Source: Paraburkholderia sp. DHOC27 (GTDB lineage: Bacteria; Pseudomonadota; Gammaproteobacteria; Burkholderiales; Burkholderiaceae). Taken from it: a stretch of DNA of 64,000 nt. Both the position numbers and the translations under genes were made by a program. Of the stretch, positions 8,892 through 17,408 are shown one piece after another. The notes below the pieces were generated by a model, which was not told the origin of the DNA, did not search any database, and worked only from the letters and a program-made list of their open reading frames with translations. Every line of letters starts with the position of its first letter. Position 1 is the stretch's first letter. The stretch is from positions 1-64,000 of the forward strand of contig NZ_QVQV01000008.1 in assembly GCF_003429005.1 (NCBI RefSeq), in the 5' to 3' direction.

Positions 8892-9253
8892 GTCGCTCTC
8901 CGAAAGGCAAAAACCCGAACGAACGGGTTAACCCGAAACCTGTTGTATATGACGGCGGTAGCGCCGCGCCGCTTACGCTTGTCTGCAAGCCTCAGGCTAG
9001 CCCGAAGCGATTGCAGATTGCTGACAACCTCGTTGCTGCATTTCACACCGCTTCAGCCCGGCTGACAGCCCAACTGTGAATCCGACGCTGCCAGCCTTGC
9101 CTGAACGGGCACCGCAAGGATCACAGCTTTGCATGACAGCGCCATGACTATTTTCATGATTTCCAAAAAATGACACAATTCGCCAATAATATGCACATGC
9201 CGATCGCACTCGCCTAAGTGCGGCGCGATGCATTTTCTGAAGACGGAGGTTGT
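8892..9253. promoter_or_regulatory. Divergent phnS/phnW control region
   Basis: This 362-bp gap separates the divergently transcribed phnS operon and phnW and must hold both promoters. The phnW side (about 9140-9200) is A/T-rich (ATTTCCAAAAAATGACACAA, then AATAATAT), in contrast to the surrounding GC-rich DNA. The phnS leader holds a perfect palindrome listed separately. I could not place convincing -35/-10 pairs. Either the GntR or the DeoR product is a candidate binder. Confidence 0.6.
8924..8935. promoter_or_regulatory. 12-bp perfect palindrome upstream of phnS (candidate operator)
   Basis: CGGGTTAACCCG is a perfect 12-bp palindrome whose inner edge is 33 bp upstream of the phnS ATG. A further AACCCG at 8912-8917 forms a second inverted pair with it. 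Position and symmetry suit a repressor or activator site, but no binding data exist. Confidence 0.4.
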
Positions 9254-10366
9254 GTGATTTCTGGAAACGATCCGATCCTGCTCACCCCGGGGCCCCTGAC
9301 GACCTCGCCCGTGACGCGCCAGGCCATGTTGCGTGACTGGGGTTCGTGGGACGCGGCGTTCAACCGTATGACCCAGTCTGTGTGCACCGATCTGCTGCAG
9401 ATCGTACATGGCGAAAATGAATATGTATGCGTGCCGCTGCAAGGCAGCGGCACATTCGCCGTGGAAGCGGCCATCGGCACGCTGGTGCCGCGCCAGGGCT
9501 GCGTGCTGGTGCCTAACAACGGCGCTTACTGCGCGCGCCTCATCCGCATCCTGCAGCGCATGGGCATTGCGTATGTGGAACTCGCGCTGCGCGAGGACGA
9601 GCCTGTCAGCGCCGCGGCGATCGAAGACGCCTTCAATCGCGACTCGCGCATCACGCACGTGGCGCAGGTGCATCTGGAGACCAGCGCGGGGCTGCTCAAT
9701 CCGCTCGACGATATCGCCGCTGTGTGTCAGCGGCACGGCAAAAGCCTGATCGTCGACGCCATGAGTTCGTTTGGCGCCTTGCCGATCGATCTGCGCCACG
9801 GCGGCATCGACGCACTCGTGTCGGCCAGCGGCAAGTGTCTGGAAGGCGTGCCGGGCATGGGCTTCGTGATCGTGCGCCGCAGCGTGCTGCAGGAGTGCGA
9901 GGGCCGCTCGCCGTCCCTCGCACTCGATCTCTACGACCAGTACGCCTACATGCAGAAGACCACGCAGTGGCGTTTCACGCCGCCCACGCACGTGGTTGCC
10001 GCGCTGCGCACGGCCCTCGACCAGTTCATCGCCGAAGGTGGCCAGCCGGCGCGCGGCGCGCGTTACATGCGCAACTGTGCGGCGCTGGTGGAGTCGATGA
10101 AGGCGCTCGGCTTCGAGACTTTCCTCAGACCGGAAGTGCAGGCGCCCGTCATCGTGACGTTCCATGCGCCGCGCGATCCGGCGTGGAAATTTGCGGATTT
10201 TTATGCGGCCGTGCGCGACGCGGGGTACGTGCTGTACCCCGGCAAGCTGACGCAGGTGGAGACCTTCCGGGTGGGCTGCATTGGCGCCATCGACGCCAAT
10301 GAGTTGCTCAACGCGGTGGCGGCCATTGGCCGCGCGCTGACGGCGCTCGGTCTGAGCGTGCGGTAA
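9254..10366 (+). CDS. phnW: 2-aminoethylphosphonate:pyruvate aminotransferase
   Basis: A class V PLP aminotransferase (370 aa) that converts 2-AEP and pyruvate to phosphonoacetaldehyde and alanine. The PLP lysine is K194 in SASGKCLEG and the cofactor-pairing Asp is D168 in IVDAMSSFGA; the N-terminus ILLTPGPLTTS is typical of PhnW. I place the start at the GTG at 9254, 4 nt after GGAGG (9245-9249); an earlier in-frame GTG at 9218 has no ribosome-binding site. It is divergent from phnSTUV and ends 19 bp from the convergent DeoR gene. Its product feeds PhnY. Confidence 0.94.
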   Translation: MISGNDPILLTPGPLTTSPVTRQAMLRDWGSWDAAFNRMTQSVCTDLLQIVHGENEYVCVPLQGSGTFAVEAAIGTLVPRQGCVLVPNNGAYCARLIRILQRMGIAYVELALREDEPVSAAAIEDAFNRDSRITHVAQVHLETSAGLLNPLDDIAAVCQRHGKSLIVDAMSSFGALPIDLRHGGIDALVSASGKCLEGVPGMGFVIVRRSVLQECEGRSPSLALDLYDQYAYMQKTTQWRFTPPTHVVAALRTALDQFIAEGGQPARGARYMRNCAALVESMKALGFETFLRPEVQAPVIVTFHAPRDPAWKFADFYAAVRDAGYVLYPGKLTQVETFRVGCIGAIDANELLNAVAAIGRALTALGLSVR

Positions 10367-10385
10367 CGCCATTCGGGGTGCAGGC

Positions 10386-11141
10386 TCAGGCGATCAGCAG
10401 TTCCGGCCCGCGGGCGGCGATCGCCTTGGCGAGCGCGCGGTCCGGCGCGAGCTCCGTGACCAGATAGCGGGCACTTTCAAAGCCGTTGATGCGCACCGGC
10501 GTCACGCGGCCGAACTTCGAGTTGTCCGCCACCACTACCGCGACATTGGCCGCCGCGATCATGCGGCTGCGTACCTCGGCGGCCATGCGGGTGTAGTCGC
10601 TGAGCCAGGCTTCGGTGGAGATGCCGCCCGCGCCGACAAAGGCGAAGTCCGCGTGATACTGCGTCAACTGATGCACGGTATCCAGCCCGAAGGTGGCGTC
10701 TTCATTGTCCGACAGTTCGCCGCCCAGCAAGGTGACGCGGTTCTCGTTGCGGCGTCCGAGCAGCAGCGCGATGCGCCAGTCGTTGGTGTAGACAGCCAGG
10801 CGATGCCGGCTGGTCAGTGCCCGCGCCACCGCCTGGGTGGTGCTGCCCGAATCGATGATCACCGAGGCGCCGTCGGGCACCAGCTCGGCCGCGCGTTCGC
10901 CGATGGCTTTCTTGGCGCCGGCGTTGGCGGCCTCGCGCGTATCGAGGTCCGGCTCGCGACGATCGCTGGAAAGCGCGCCACCGTGCGTGGTGACGATCAG
11001 CCCGCGCGCGGCCAGCGTATTCAGATCGCGACGGATCGTTTCGCGCGACACATCGAGGTCGCGCACGAGTTCAGCTACCGATAGCGCGCCGTTTTTGGCA
11101 ACCTGCGCCAGGATATATTGGTGACGTTGTTCTGCGAGCAT
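10386..11141 (-). CDS. DeoR/GlpR-family transcriptional regulator
   Basis: A 251-aa DeoR-family repressor: N-terminal helix-turn-helix (SVAELVRDLDVSRETIRRDLNTL, about 20-42) and the C-terminal DeoRC sugar-phosphate-sensing domain with IDSGSTT and GAGGIS motifs. Family members usually sense phosphorylated metabolites. It is convergent with phnW, so it could act on phnW, on itself, or elsewhere; some phosphonate loci do carry a DeoR regulator, but the target here is inference. Confidence 0.88.
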   Translation of the reverse strand: MLAEQRHQYILAQVAKNGALSVAELVRDLDVSRETIRRDLNTLAARGLIVTTHGGALSSDRREPDLDTREAANAGAKKAIGERAAELVPDGASVIIDSGSTTQAVARALTSRHRLAVYTNDWRIALLLGRRNENRVTLLGGELSDNEDATFGLDTVHQLTQYHADFAFVGAGGISTEAWLSDYTRMAAEVRSRMIAAANVAVVVADNSKFGRVTPVRINGFESARYLVTELAPDRALAKAIAARGPELLIA

Positions 11142-11338
11142 TCGGTAGAGAGCCGTGAGCGGCGTACGAAGAGGTTCGGGAAGCCGCCGTATTGTAGTAC
11201 GGTAGTACGGAATTCGTGCTCGCGTCCGCCAGTACCTGTTTCGACTGGTTCCGGCCGGTTTGTGCTGGTTTCTGCCGGTCTCCGCGCCCGCCGCAGCGCT
11301 TCCCTGCTAACCTGTGCGGCTATCCTGCGCGTCGGACG
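11142..11338. repeat. Regulator promoter region with short tandem repeats
   Basis: The gap between the DeoR gene and the divergent UbiB-like gene holds a perfect tandem 8-mer GTAGTACG (11194-11201 and 11202-11209), then four to five degenerate 10-bp units (about 11231-11280, core pattern CYGGTT). The 10-bp period places each unit on the same helix face. Function unknown; the tandem 8-mer lies close to the DeoR start and could be part of its operator. Confidence 0.45.
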
Positions 11339-12922
11339 ATGCGCCAGCCGTCCATTGAACTGCCAATGCCACCACTGTTTCGCCGCACCCTGCTGCTGTT
11401 CCACGCCCTGCGGTTTGGCGCTCGCCTGATCTGGCTCGCCGCGCCGCGCGAGCACAAGCTGCACTGGGCCGTCACGCTGATTGCGCGCGTGCACGCCTCC
11501 GAAGGCGGCCGTCAGAGTCTGCACAGCATGCTGCCCGCCCTCGGGCCGCTCGCCAGCAACTTCATGCAAACGCTCGCCGAGCGGCCAGAACTGGCTACCG
11601 GCACCGTGCACGAAGCGTTCGAGGCGGTCGGGCGCATGACGGCCCCGTTGCCGCCGCAAGAAGTGGAAGCCGCCTTCGCGAAGGCGCTCGGCCGTCCACC
11701 GGTGGGCCTCTTCACGCGGCTCGACCTGGTGCCCGCGCGCAACGGCTTCGCGGAACAGACGCATCTTGCCCGACTCGCCGAGCCGATCAACGGTCATCGG
11801 GACATCTCCATCAAACTGGTGCGCGCGGCCCAGCTTCAACAGATTGGCGACGAACTGGCGTTGCTGCGCTGGGTGGCGCGCTGGCTGGAAAAAATCTCCG
11901 GCAGTGCGCGCCGTCTGCACGTGAGAGCGCTGACCCAGACGTTTTCCGACGACGTGCTGCGTCGCTTCGACCTGCGCGCCGAGGCCGCCAACCTGAGTCA
12001 GACCGGACATCACTTCGAAGAGGACAAACGGCTGGTCGTGCCGGACGTGATCTGGGAACTGTGCACGGCGCAGACGCTGGCCGTGCAGCACGTTGAGACC
12101 GTCGCGGCCACGGATCTCGGGGGCCTGCTCGAACACCACATCAAGCTTGCGCGGCTGGCGACGCATATCGTCGAAGTGGTCACCGAACAGGCCTTCGAAC
12201 ACGGCTTCTTCCACGCGGCGTTCGACGCCGAGCATGTACGCGTCAGCATCGAACCCGAGAGCAACGGACGCATCGTGCTAGCCGAATTCGCGGCGATGTC
12301 CAGTTTGTCTTCGCACGAGCGCGAGTTCTTCGTGCATGGCGCGACGGCCCTGTTCGATCAGGATTACGGGCGTCTGGCTACGCTGCATCACGAAGCAGGT
12401 CACGTGGACGCCTCGACGCGCACCGAAGTGCTCGAAGCCGAACTACGACGGCGCAGCGAGGCGCATTTCGCGGCCGAGCCGGAAGATCGCTCGGCGGGCG
12501 ACCTGTTCCATCATCTGCTGCATGCCGTGCTGCCCTTCGACGGCAGCGTCTCGCCACGGCTCGCGACGGCCCAGCGCTCCTTCGTGCAGGCCGAGGCGCT
12601 GGCGCGGGCGCTGCATCCGGGCGTGGATACATGGAACGTGGCGCGTTCGGTGCTGGGCGGTATCGCGCAACGCGATCTCGACCATCGCGGCTGGCTCAAA
12701 CGCATCGGCCAGGAACTGCCGCATCTCGCCCACATGCTGCCCCGCGTGCCGCAACTGGCCGTGCGCTATCTGCAGCATCAGCACGATACCCACGGTAGTC
12801 GCGAGCATGCGCAATTGCTGCAGGACATTGGGCGCGAATACCGGCGTACGCGGGTCTTGTTATGGGCGTGCGCGGTATTTGGCGGTTTGCTCGGTGCGGG
12901 CGTGGTGCTGCTGAGTCATTGA
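11339..12922 (+). CDS. UbiB/ABC1-like protein, probable pseudokinase
   Basis: A 527-aa protein alignable along its length to the ABC1/UbiB atypical-kinase family: the ATP-site Lys region ISIKLVR (K159), the conserved DLRAEAAN (211-218), VPDVIWELCTAQTLAV (234-249) and a C-terminal membrane segment (last ~22 residues). The hallmark catalytic features are eroded: the KxGQ helix reads ASNFMQT, the HADxHPGN catalytic loop reads HAAFDAEHV (292-300), and the DFG-type metal site reads AEFA (315-318). It therefore looks catalytically dead or altered. Start at the 11339 ATG is uncertain (no clear ribosome-binding site). A role in ubiquinone biology cannot be assumed. Confidence 0.75.
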   Translation: MRQPSIELPMPPLFRRTLLLFHALRFGARLIWLAAPREHKLHWAVTLIARVHASEGGRQSLHSMLPALGPLASNFMQTLAERPELATGTVHEAFEAVGRMTAPLPPQEVEAAFAKALGRPPVGLFTRLDLVPARNGFAEQTHLARLAEPINGHRDISIKLVRAAQLQQIGDELALLRWVARWLEKISGSARRLHVRALTQTFSDDVLRRFDLRAEAANLSQTGHHFEEDKRLVVPDVIWELCTAQTLAVQHVETVAATDLGGLLEHHIKLARLATHIVEVVTEQAFEHGFFHAAFDAEHVRVSIEPESNGRIVLAEFAAMSSLSSHEREFFVHGATALFDQDYGRLATLHHEAGHVDASTRTEVLEAELRRRSEAHFAAEPEDRSAGDLFHHLLHAVLPFDGSVSPRLATAQRSFVQAEALARALHPGVDTWNVARSVLGGIAQRDLDHRGWLKRIGQELPHLAHMLPRVPQLAVRYLQHQHDTHGSREHAQLLQDIGREYRRTRVLLWACAVFGGLLGAGVVLLSH

Positions 12923-12966
12923 TTGAGCCGTTCAACGCCGCTCATTGAGGATTGAGACGCTTCTGC

Positions 12967-12991
12967 TTGACCACCGGGTCAACGGGTCAAC
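12967..12991. repeat. Small inverted/direct repeat cluster (GGTCAA)
   Basis: TTGACC (12967-12972) and GGTCAA (12977-12982) form an inverted pair, and GGGTCAAC occurs twice in tandem (12976-12991). It lies in the 215-bp gap before the EamA gene and could be an operator; no other element was recognised in that gap. Confidence 0.35.
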
Positions 12992-13137
12992 AGGTCACTT
13001 CACCGCTTGGGCTCCTGGCCGCTGAGCCGCTGACTCCACGAAGCAACCACAGCCCAGCGCAGTGCAGTCTCGAACAAGACTTCACCCGCCGCTCTACCCG
13101 ATACTGCGAGCCTTTCGCGCCAACCCAACCGCATCTC

Positions 13138-14022
13138 ATGCTCGCAACGCTCACTGCCGTCGCTTTCGTCGTGGTCTGGTCGACGGGTTTCGTGGTTGCC
13201 CGTGCCATCACGCCCTTCGCCGATCCCAATCTGTTCCTGCTGGCCCGCTTCAGCGGCACGGCGCTGCTGTTCGCGCTGGCTGCCGGGCTGGGCCGCGCCG
13301 CCTGGCCGCGCGGGCGAGATCTGGGCAAGCACCTGCTCGCGGGCGGGTTGCTGCAGGGTGTGTATCTCGGCGCGGGATACTGGGCCGTTGCCCAGGGCAT
13401 GAGCGCGGGCGTCATGGCGCTGCTCGGCGCCCTCCAACCGCTACTGACCGCCGCCGTCGCGGCACCGCTCTTTGGCGAGCGCCTGTCGCGACGCGGCTGG
13501 GCCGGCATGGCGCTCGGGCTCGTGGGGGTCGTGCTGGTGCTGCAACCCAAACTGGCGAGCGCGACGGCGCCGGGTTTATCGCACACGCAGCCGGGTCACG
13601 CGCCGGCGTGGCTCGTGGTCGCCGTGTCGATCGTCGCCGTGGCTGCGATCACGGCAGGCACGCTGTTTCAGAAGACCTCGCTGGCGCGGGCCGATCTGCG
13701 CAGCGCCAGCGCCGTGCAGAACTTCGGCGCGGCCGTGGTGGTGGCGATTCTTGCGCTTGCATTGGGCGAGCATCGCTGGATTGCGTCGACCACGCTCTGG
13801 ATCTCGCTGGCGTGGGCCATCGTGATGCTGTCCGGTATCAGCGTCACCGCGCTGGTGTGGATGGTTCGGCGCGGCGATGCGGCGCGCGCCACCGCGCTCA
13901 TGTTTCTGGTGCCGCCTTTTGCCGCGCTACAGGGCTACTTTGGATTCGGAGAAGTATTGTTGCCGGTGCAGATCGCTGGCTTCGTGGTTGCGTTGCTCGG
14001 GGTGTTGCTGGCGCGATCATAA
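13138..14022 (+). CDS. EamA/DMT-family transporter
   Basis: A 294-aa inner-membrane protein with about ten hydrophobic segments in two EamA repeats, typical of drug/metabolite transporters (N-terminal VVWSTGFVVAR, then the second repeat starting near WLVVAVSIVAVAAITAGTLFQ). Family members export amino acids or small metabolites. The substrate cannot be read from the sequence. Start at the ATG at 13138 puts the first membrane segment at the N-terminus; the upstream open frame is GC-rich noise. Confidence 0.88.
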   Translation: MLATLTAVAFVVVWSTGFVVARAITPFADPNLFLLARFSGTALLFALAAGLGRAAWPRGRDLGKHLLAGGLLQGVYLGAGYWAVAQGMSAGVMALLGALQPLLTAAVAAPLFGERLSRRGWAGMALGLVGVVLVLQPKLASATAPGLSHTQPGHAPAWLVVAVSIVAVAAITAGTLFQKTSLARADLRSASAVQNFGAAVVVAILALALGEHRWIASTTLWISLAWAIVMLSGISVTALVWMVRRGDAARATALMFLVPPFAALQGYFGFGEVLLPVQIAGFVVALLGVLLARS

Positions 14023-14118
14023 GCAATAGCGCTGGGTTGCCGGCTCGCCCTCCGCGAGCGCATGTGCTGGCGTGACCAACGGGTATCCCGGCACGCCACA
14101 CCATCAACTCCGCTTACG

Positions 14119-15273
14119 CTAGTCCGCTGTGTCCGCGCCAGCGGGCATCTGCGCCCGCGTCTTGCCGCTCGGTGCGGGTGACCACCCCGGGCGCGTCTTG
14201 CGACTGGAGTCGACTACCACGATGTACCGGCCCGCCCACGGCGTCACCTGACGGTCGGAGTGCAGCACCCACAATGACTTGCCCGACTCAGCCAACGTTT
14301 GATACTCGGCATCGAGAATGCCGTAGTGATCGAGGAACACGTTCAGCGACGCGGGAATGCGCACACAGCCTTTTGAATGGCGAATGCCGAGCAGCGGTTC
14401 GAGTTTGTCGGGGTCCGTGGCGTGCATCTGGAAGCGCATCTGCGACATGCCGCCCCTGCCCCAGCCCCGCTCGCCCTGGGCCCAGCCGAGATCGAAGATG
14501 CGCATGTCGCGCTTGCCATAGCCGCGAATATTGTTCTCGTTCATCGTGCCTTCCGCGCGGTAATCCATGTTGTCGGGCGTGTGCTCGAACACCCCGAGCG
14601 GCGTGACGAAATGATCGAACTCGCCTGGCCGGCCGGTGGCGACCGGCGACGCACCGATCATCGACCACGCATCGGAGGGCGTGGCGCGAAAGTAAATGAA
14701 GAGCGCCTGAACATTGGCGCAACGATCGACCAGCACCACGTATTCGCCGGAGAGATTGCCCAACTGGTCCGCCTGCAACGCAGCCTGGAGACGTTGGCCG
14801 TACTCCTGCTGGATCGCAGCGGGCACCTGCAGGCGGCGTGTCACGGTCTGCGCAAACGCAGCGCGTAATAAAAGCGCGCGGCGTGGATCGACGGCGCCCG
14901 CCGCGTCCGGCGCCGCAACCTCGGAAGCGGTTGGCGCGGGTGAGGCTCCAGTCGCAACGGGCGTGGGCGTGGGCGTGGGCGTGCCAGATGTTGCGCCCGA
15001 TGCCGCGCCGGAAGACGCAGCGAATGAAGCCGGGATGGGCCTGGCCATTGAGGCAGAAGCCGGGGCAAAAACCGGAACAGACTTCGCGGTGGAAGTCAGG
15101 ACAGAAGTCGAAGCAGCAGATGCGGCGCCACTCAACGACACCCAAAGCGCAATCCCCAGCAAGTGGCAGAGTGATTTCAACCGCTGCGCACGACGGACGC
15201 CGCTTGAATTAATCCCCGGCCGATCAACCGCATCGTTTTGCTCACGTAGGTCCCACCATTTCTGTTGGTTCAT
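14119..15273 (-). CDS. YkuD-type L,D-transpeptidase, exported
   Basis: A 384-aa protein with a hydrophobic export signal (about 33-53, LCHLLGIALWVSLSGAASAA) after a long charged N-terminus, then an Ala/Pro/Thr-rich linker (about 55-115) and a YkuD catalytic domain. The active-site Cys303 lies in RHSKGCVRIP, the HxxxxxGCxR-type motif. Such enzymes cross-link peptidoglycan 3-3 or attach proteins to it. The linker would let the domain reach across the periplasm. The ATG at 15273 is the only plausible start, although no ribosome-binding site is evident. Confidence 0.88.
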   Translation of the reverse strand: MNQQKWWDLREQNDAVDRPGINSSGVRRAQRLKSLCHLLGIALWVSLSGAASAASTSVLTSTAKSVPVFAPASASMARPIPASFAASSGAASGATSGTPTPTPTPVATGASPAPTASEVAAPDAAGAVDPRRALLLRAAFAQTVTRRLQVPAAIQQEYGQRLQAALQADQLGNLSGEYVVLVDRCANVQALFIYFRATPSDAWSMIGASPVATGRPGEFDHFVTPLGVFEHTPDNMDYRAEGTMNENNIRGYGKRDMRIFDLGWAQGERGWGRGGMSQMRFQMHATDPDKLEPLLGIRHSKGCVRIPASLNVFLDHYGILDAEYQTLAESGKSLWVLHSDRQVTPWAGRYIVVVDSSRKTRPGWSPAPSGKTRAQMPAGADTAD

Positions 15274-15633
15274 CGTGTGTTCGAGCAAACCTGCCTATGA
15301 TTGATCATGCGGCGGCGTATTAGGTATGAATATGATATTACTCAGCGCGTCAGGTTGTGTCGATCAATGGACGAGCGCCCACTTATAAAGCCCGGTTGAG
15401 CGGTTCGATATCTGACAGTTGTGTGTCATCGAGCCTACGCCTGAATTAATCGGGCAGCCATTTGAAGGGATAGGCGCCGTTAAATCCGTTCGTCTCAATG
15501 GCATGTCTCAATGGCATGCAAACTGAATAAATCATGAGCCGCTCACGACGGCGTGCATCATGATGCAAAGAACCGCATGCTTCGCAAGAAGCTTCGGAAC
15601 GTTTTAACCAGGAAACGTTTTGATGAGGAAACC
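15274..15633. repeat. Intergenic region with perfect 13-bp tandem duplication
   Basis: This 360-bp gap between the divergent L,D-transpeptidase and nadE genes holds no credible gene. It contains a perfect tandem 13-mer, GTCTCAATGGCAT, at 15492-15504 and 15505-15517, and is more A/T-rich than its surroundings, as expected of a double promoter region. Confidence 0.6.
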
Positions 15634-16485
15634 ATGAATCAACCGGATTCGGCGGAACGCCAGCAACGTATCGGCGCAGAGATGCACGTCACCGAGGCTT
15701 TCGACGCGGAACATCAAATCGAGCGGCGCGTCGCTTTTCTCGCGGATTATCTCCGCGCCAGCGGCCTGAAAACCTACGTGCTCGGCATCAGCGGCGGTGT
15801 CGATTCATCGACGGCGGGACGCCTCGCGCAACTGGCCGTCGAACGTCTGCGCGCTGCGCAATACGAGGCTCGCTTCGTCGCGTTGCGTCTGCCGTACGGC
15901 GTCCAGCAGGACGAAGCCGATGCCCAGCAGGCGCTCGCCTTCATTCGCGCGGACGAAAATCTGACAATAGATATCAAGCCGGCAGCCGACGCCATGCTGA
16001 CTTCACTGACCGCAAGCGGCATGCGCTTTACCGATCACGTTCAGCAGGACTTCGTACACGGCAACATCAAGGCCCGGCAGCGCATGATTGCCCAGTATGC
16101 GGTGGCGGGTGCGCGCATGGGCGTCGTAATCGGCACTGACCACGCGGCGGAATCCGTGATGGGATTTTTCACGAAGTTCGGCGACGGTGGTGCCGACGTC
16201 CTGCCGCTCACGGGACTCGACAAGCGGCGGGTTCGCGCGCTGGCACGCGTCCTCGGCGCCCCCGATGCGCTGACCCACAAGGTGCCCACCGCCGACCTCG
16301 AAATGTTGCGCCCACAACGTCCTGATGAAGATGCCTACGGTATCCGGTACGACGACATTGACGATTTTCTTGAAGGCAAGCCGGTCAGCGCGGCAGTGCA
16401 TGAAACCGTGTTGCGCTTCTACGATGCGACCCGTCATAAACGGGCATTGCCTTACACGCCGTACGACTGGCCAGTGAGTGAATAA
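15634..16485 (+). CDS. nadE: Ammonia-dependent NAD+ synthetase
   Basis: A 283-aa N-type ATP pyrophosphatase that amidates deamido-NAD+ with ammonia in the last step of NAD synthesis. The P-loop SGGVDSS is at 53-59; GTDHAAES and the C-terminal segment match bacterial ammonia-dependent NadE. The length equals the single-domain enzyme, so there is no glutaminase domain. The ATG at 15634 follows GAGGA by 5-7 nt; the frame is open further upstream without signals. A 9-bp-stem hairpin follows the gene. Confidence 0.95.
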   Translation: MNQPDSAERQQRIGAEMHVTEAFDAEHQIERRVAFLADYLRASGLKTYVLGISGGVDSSTAGRLAQLAVERLRAAQYEARFVALRLPYGVQQDEADAQQALAFIRADENLTIDIKPAADAMLTSLTASGMRFTDHVQQDFVHGNIKARQRMIAQYAVAGARMGVVIGTDHAAESVMGFFTKFGDGGADVLPLTGLDKRRVRALARVLGAPDALTHKVPTADLEMLRPQRPDEDAYGIRYDDIDDFLEGKPVSAAVHETVLRFYDATRHKRALPYTPYDWPVSE

Positions 16486-16502
16486 AAACGCTTCGTGCGG
16501 AA

Positions 16503-16530
16503 CTCACGCGCCGCATTGGCAGCGCGTGAG
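16503..16530. terminator. Hairpin between nadE and the RRM gene
   Basis: CTCACGCGC (16503-16511) and GCGCGTGAG (16522-16530) pair perfectly over 9 bp around a 10-nt loop. It lies between two convergent genes and probably ends transcription from both sides, although neither strand has a strong U-run. Confidence 0.6.
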
Positions 16531-16609
16531 AATCAACTGACGGTCACAGAGTCATCACGCCGCGATGCACACGCTTGCACCCGCGATCGTGTTCGCCTCA
16601 GGCGTTTGC

Positions 16610-16876
16610 TCAGGCGGGCCTTGGCTCGCCGCCGCCAAACAACTCGGGGCTTGCTTGCAACCTGGCCCCGGCGAAGATTTTGCCCTGCAACTGCTGCGCG
16701 ATGACTTCGCCGACGTACGAGCCATCTGAAGCGAGATCCACGGTCGCATAGGCCTTGGGCGTGCCCGCATCCTGCACGGTCACTCTTTTTGCGTAGTGAC
16801 CCAGTTCATGCTCGAGAAATTCACGCACCTGCTGCTCGGTGCTCGATTCGGGAAAATTCCAGACAAACAGGTTCAT
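16610..16876 (-). CDS. Small RRM-like RNA-binding protein
   Basis: An 88-aa protein with an RRM-type fold pattern: RNP2-like NLFVWNFP at the N-terminus and an RNP1-like KAYATVDL near 41-48, with helices between. Small stand-alone RRM proteins are found in beta-proteobacteria. The usual RNP1 aromatic pair is incomplete, so RNA binding is likely but not certain. Monocistronic, convergent with nadE. Confidence 0.65.
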   Translation of the reverse strand: MNLFVWNFPESSTEQQVREFLEHELGHYAKRVTVQDAGTPKAYATVDLASDGSYVGEVIAQQLQGKIFAGARLQASPELFGGGEPRPA

Positions 16877-16907
16877 GAGTACTCCAGATTAGCGCCAAGG
16901 ACGCCTC

Positions 16908-17045
16908 TTACTGCGAAGCCGCAACGGCCCACGAACGGCCGGAGTCCCGACCGCGAGGGTGCGTCTGCCTGACGATTCGCTTCGCCGCTACATTGTTGAT
17001 GAAGGCTGCTACCAGTGACGCCATCGCCACATAAAAAGCAACCAT
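16908..17045 (-). CDS. Small membrane protein, hypothetical (45 aa)
   Basis: A 45-codon frame starting ATG 17045 with GAGGGG 8 nt upstream. The first 20 residues (MVAFYVAMASLVAAFINN) form a hydrophobic segment followed by a basic tail (AKRIVRQTHPRGR), giving a single-pass topology with a cytoplasmic C-terminus. No family was recognised. The ribosome-binding site and the membrane-like composition are the only support. Confidence 0.4.
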   Translation of the reverse strand: MVAFYVAMASLVAAFINNVAAKRIVRQTHPRGRDSGRSWAVAASQ

Positions 17046-17408
17046 TTCAATGTCCCCTCGAGCTTCGCCCTGACATCAGGATAGTCACAAACTGTCGTAA
17101 ATAATATGTGACACCGCAGTAGTGCGACCGAGGCAGGCCCCGTTGCGCGCTCTATCTATTGCCGCCATTCGCCTGCCAGCAATACGGCACGCGCCCTTGC
17201 ACGGATGGAAATCTTCTCTTGACGGGTATCGCGCCGTCCGGCGCTGTTGAGAAAGCGCCAATGAACTGTACCTGAATCGCCTCGCACAAACGTACGCGAT
17301 TCGTGCACGCTTGCGAGGACGCAACGGTTGACAAGACAGCGAAGTTTTAGGGCCCGTTAGACGACGCGCTATAGACGTGCATCAAGGCTGGTCTTAAGAG
17401 TTCCCCGA
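17046..17408. other. Gap without recognised gene
   Basis: No convincing coding frame was found in these 363 bp. A somewhat A/T-rich stretch at about 17085-17115 could carry the promoter of the small membrane protein. No hairpin or repeat stood out. Confidence 0.5.

Noticed and set aside
9053..10372. 439-codon minus-strand frame opposite phnW
   Set aside because: It is antisense to a clearly recognised aminotransferase and its composition (His, Arg and Gln rich) is that of a shadow frame.
11075..12235. 386-codon minus-strand frame opposite the UbiB-like gene
   Set aside because: Shadow frame on the opposite strand; no recognisable domain.
16577..16876. Possible tRNA or structured RNA near the RRM gene
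   Set aside because: No cloverleaf-like pattern or TTCRANY-type T-loop was found; the signals fit a small protein gene.
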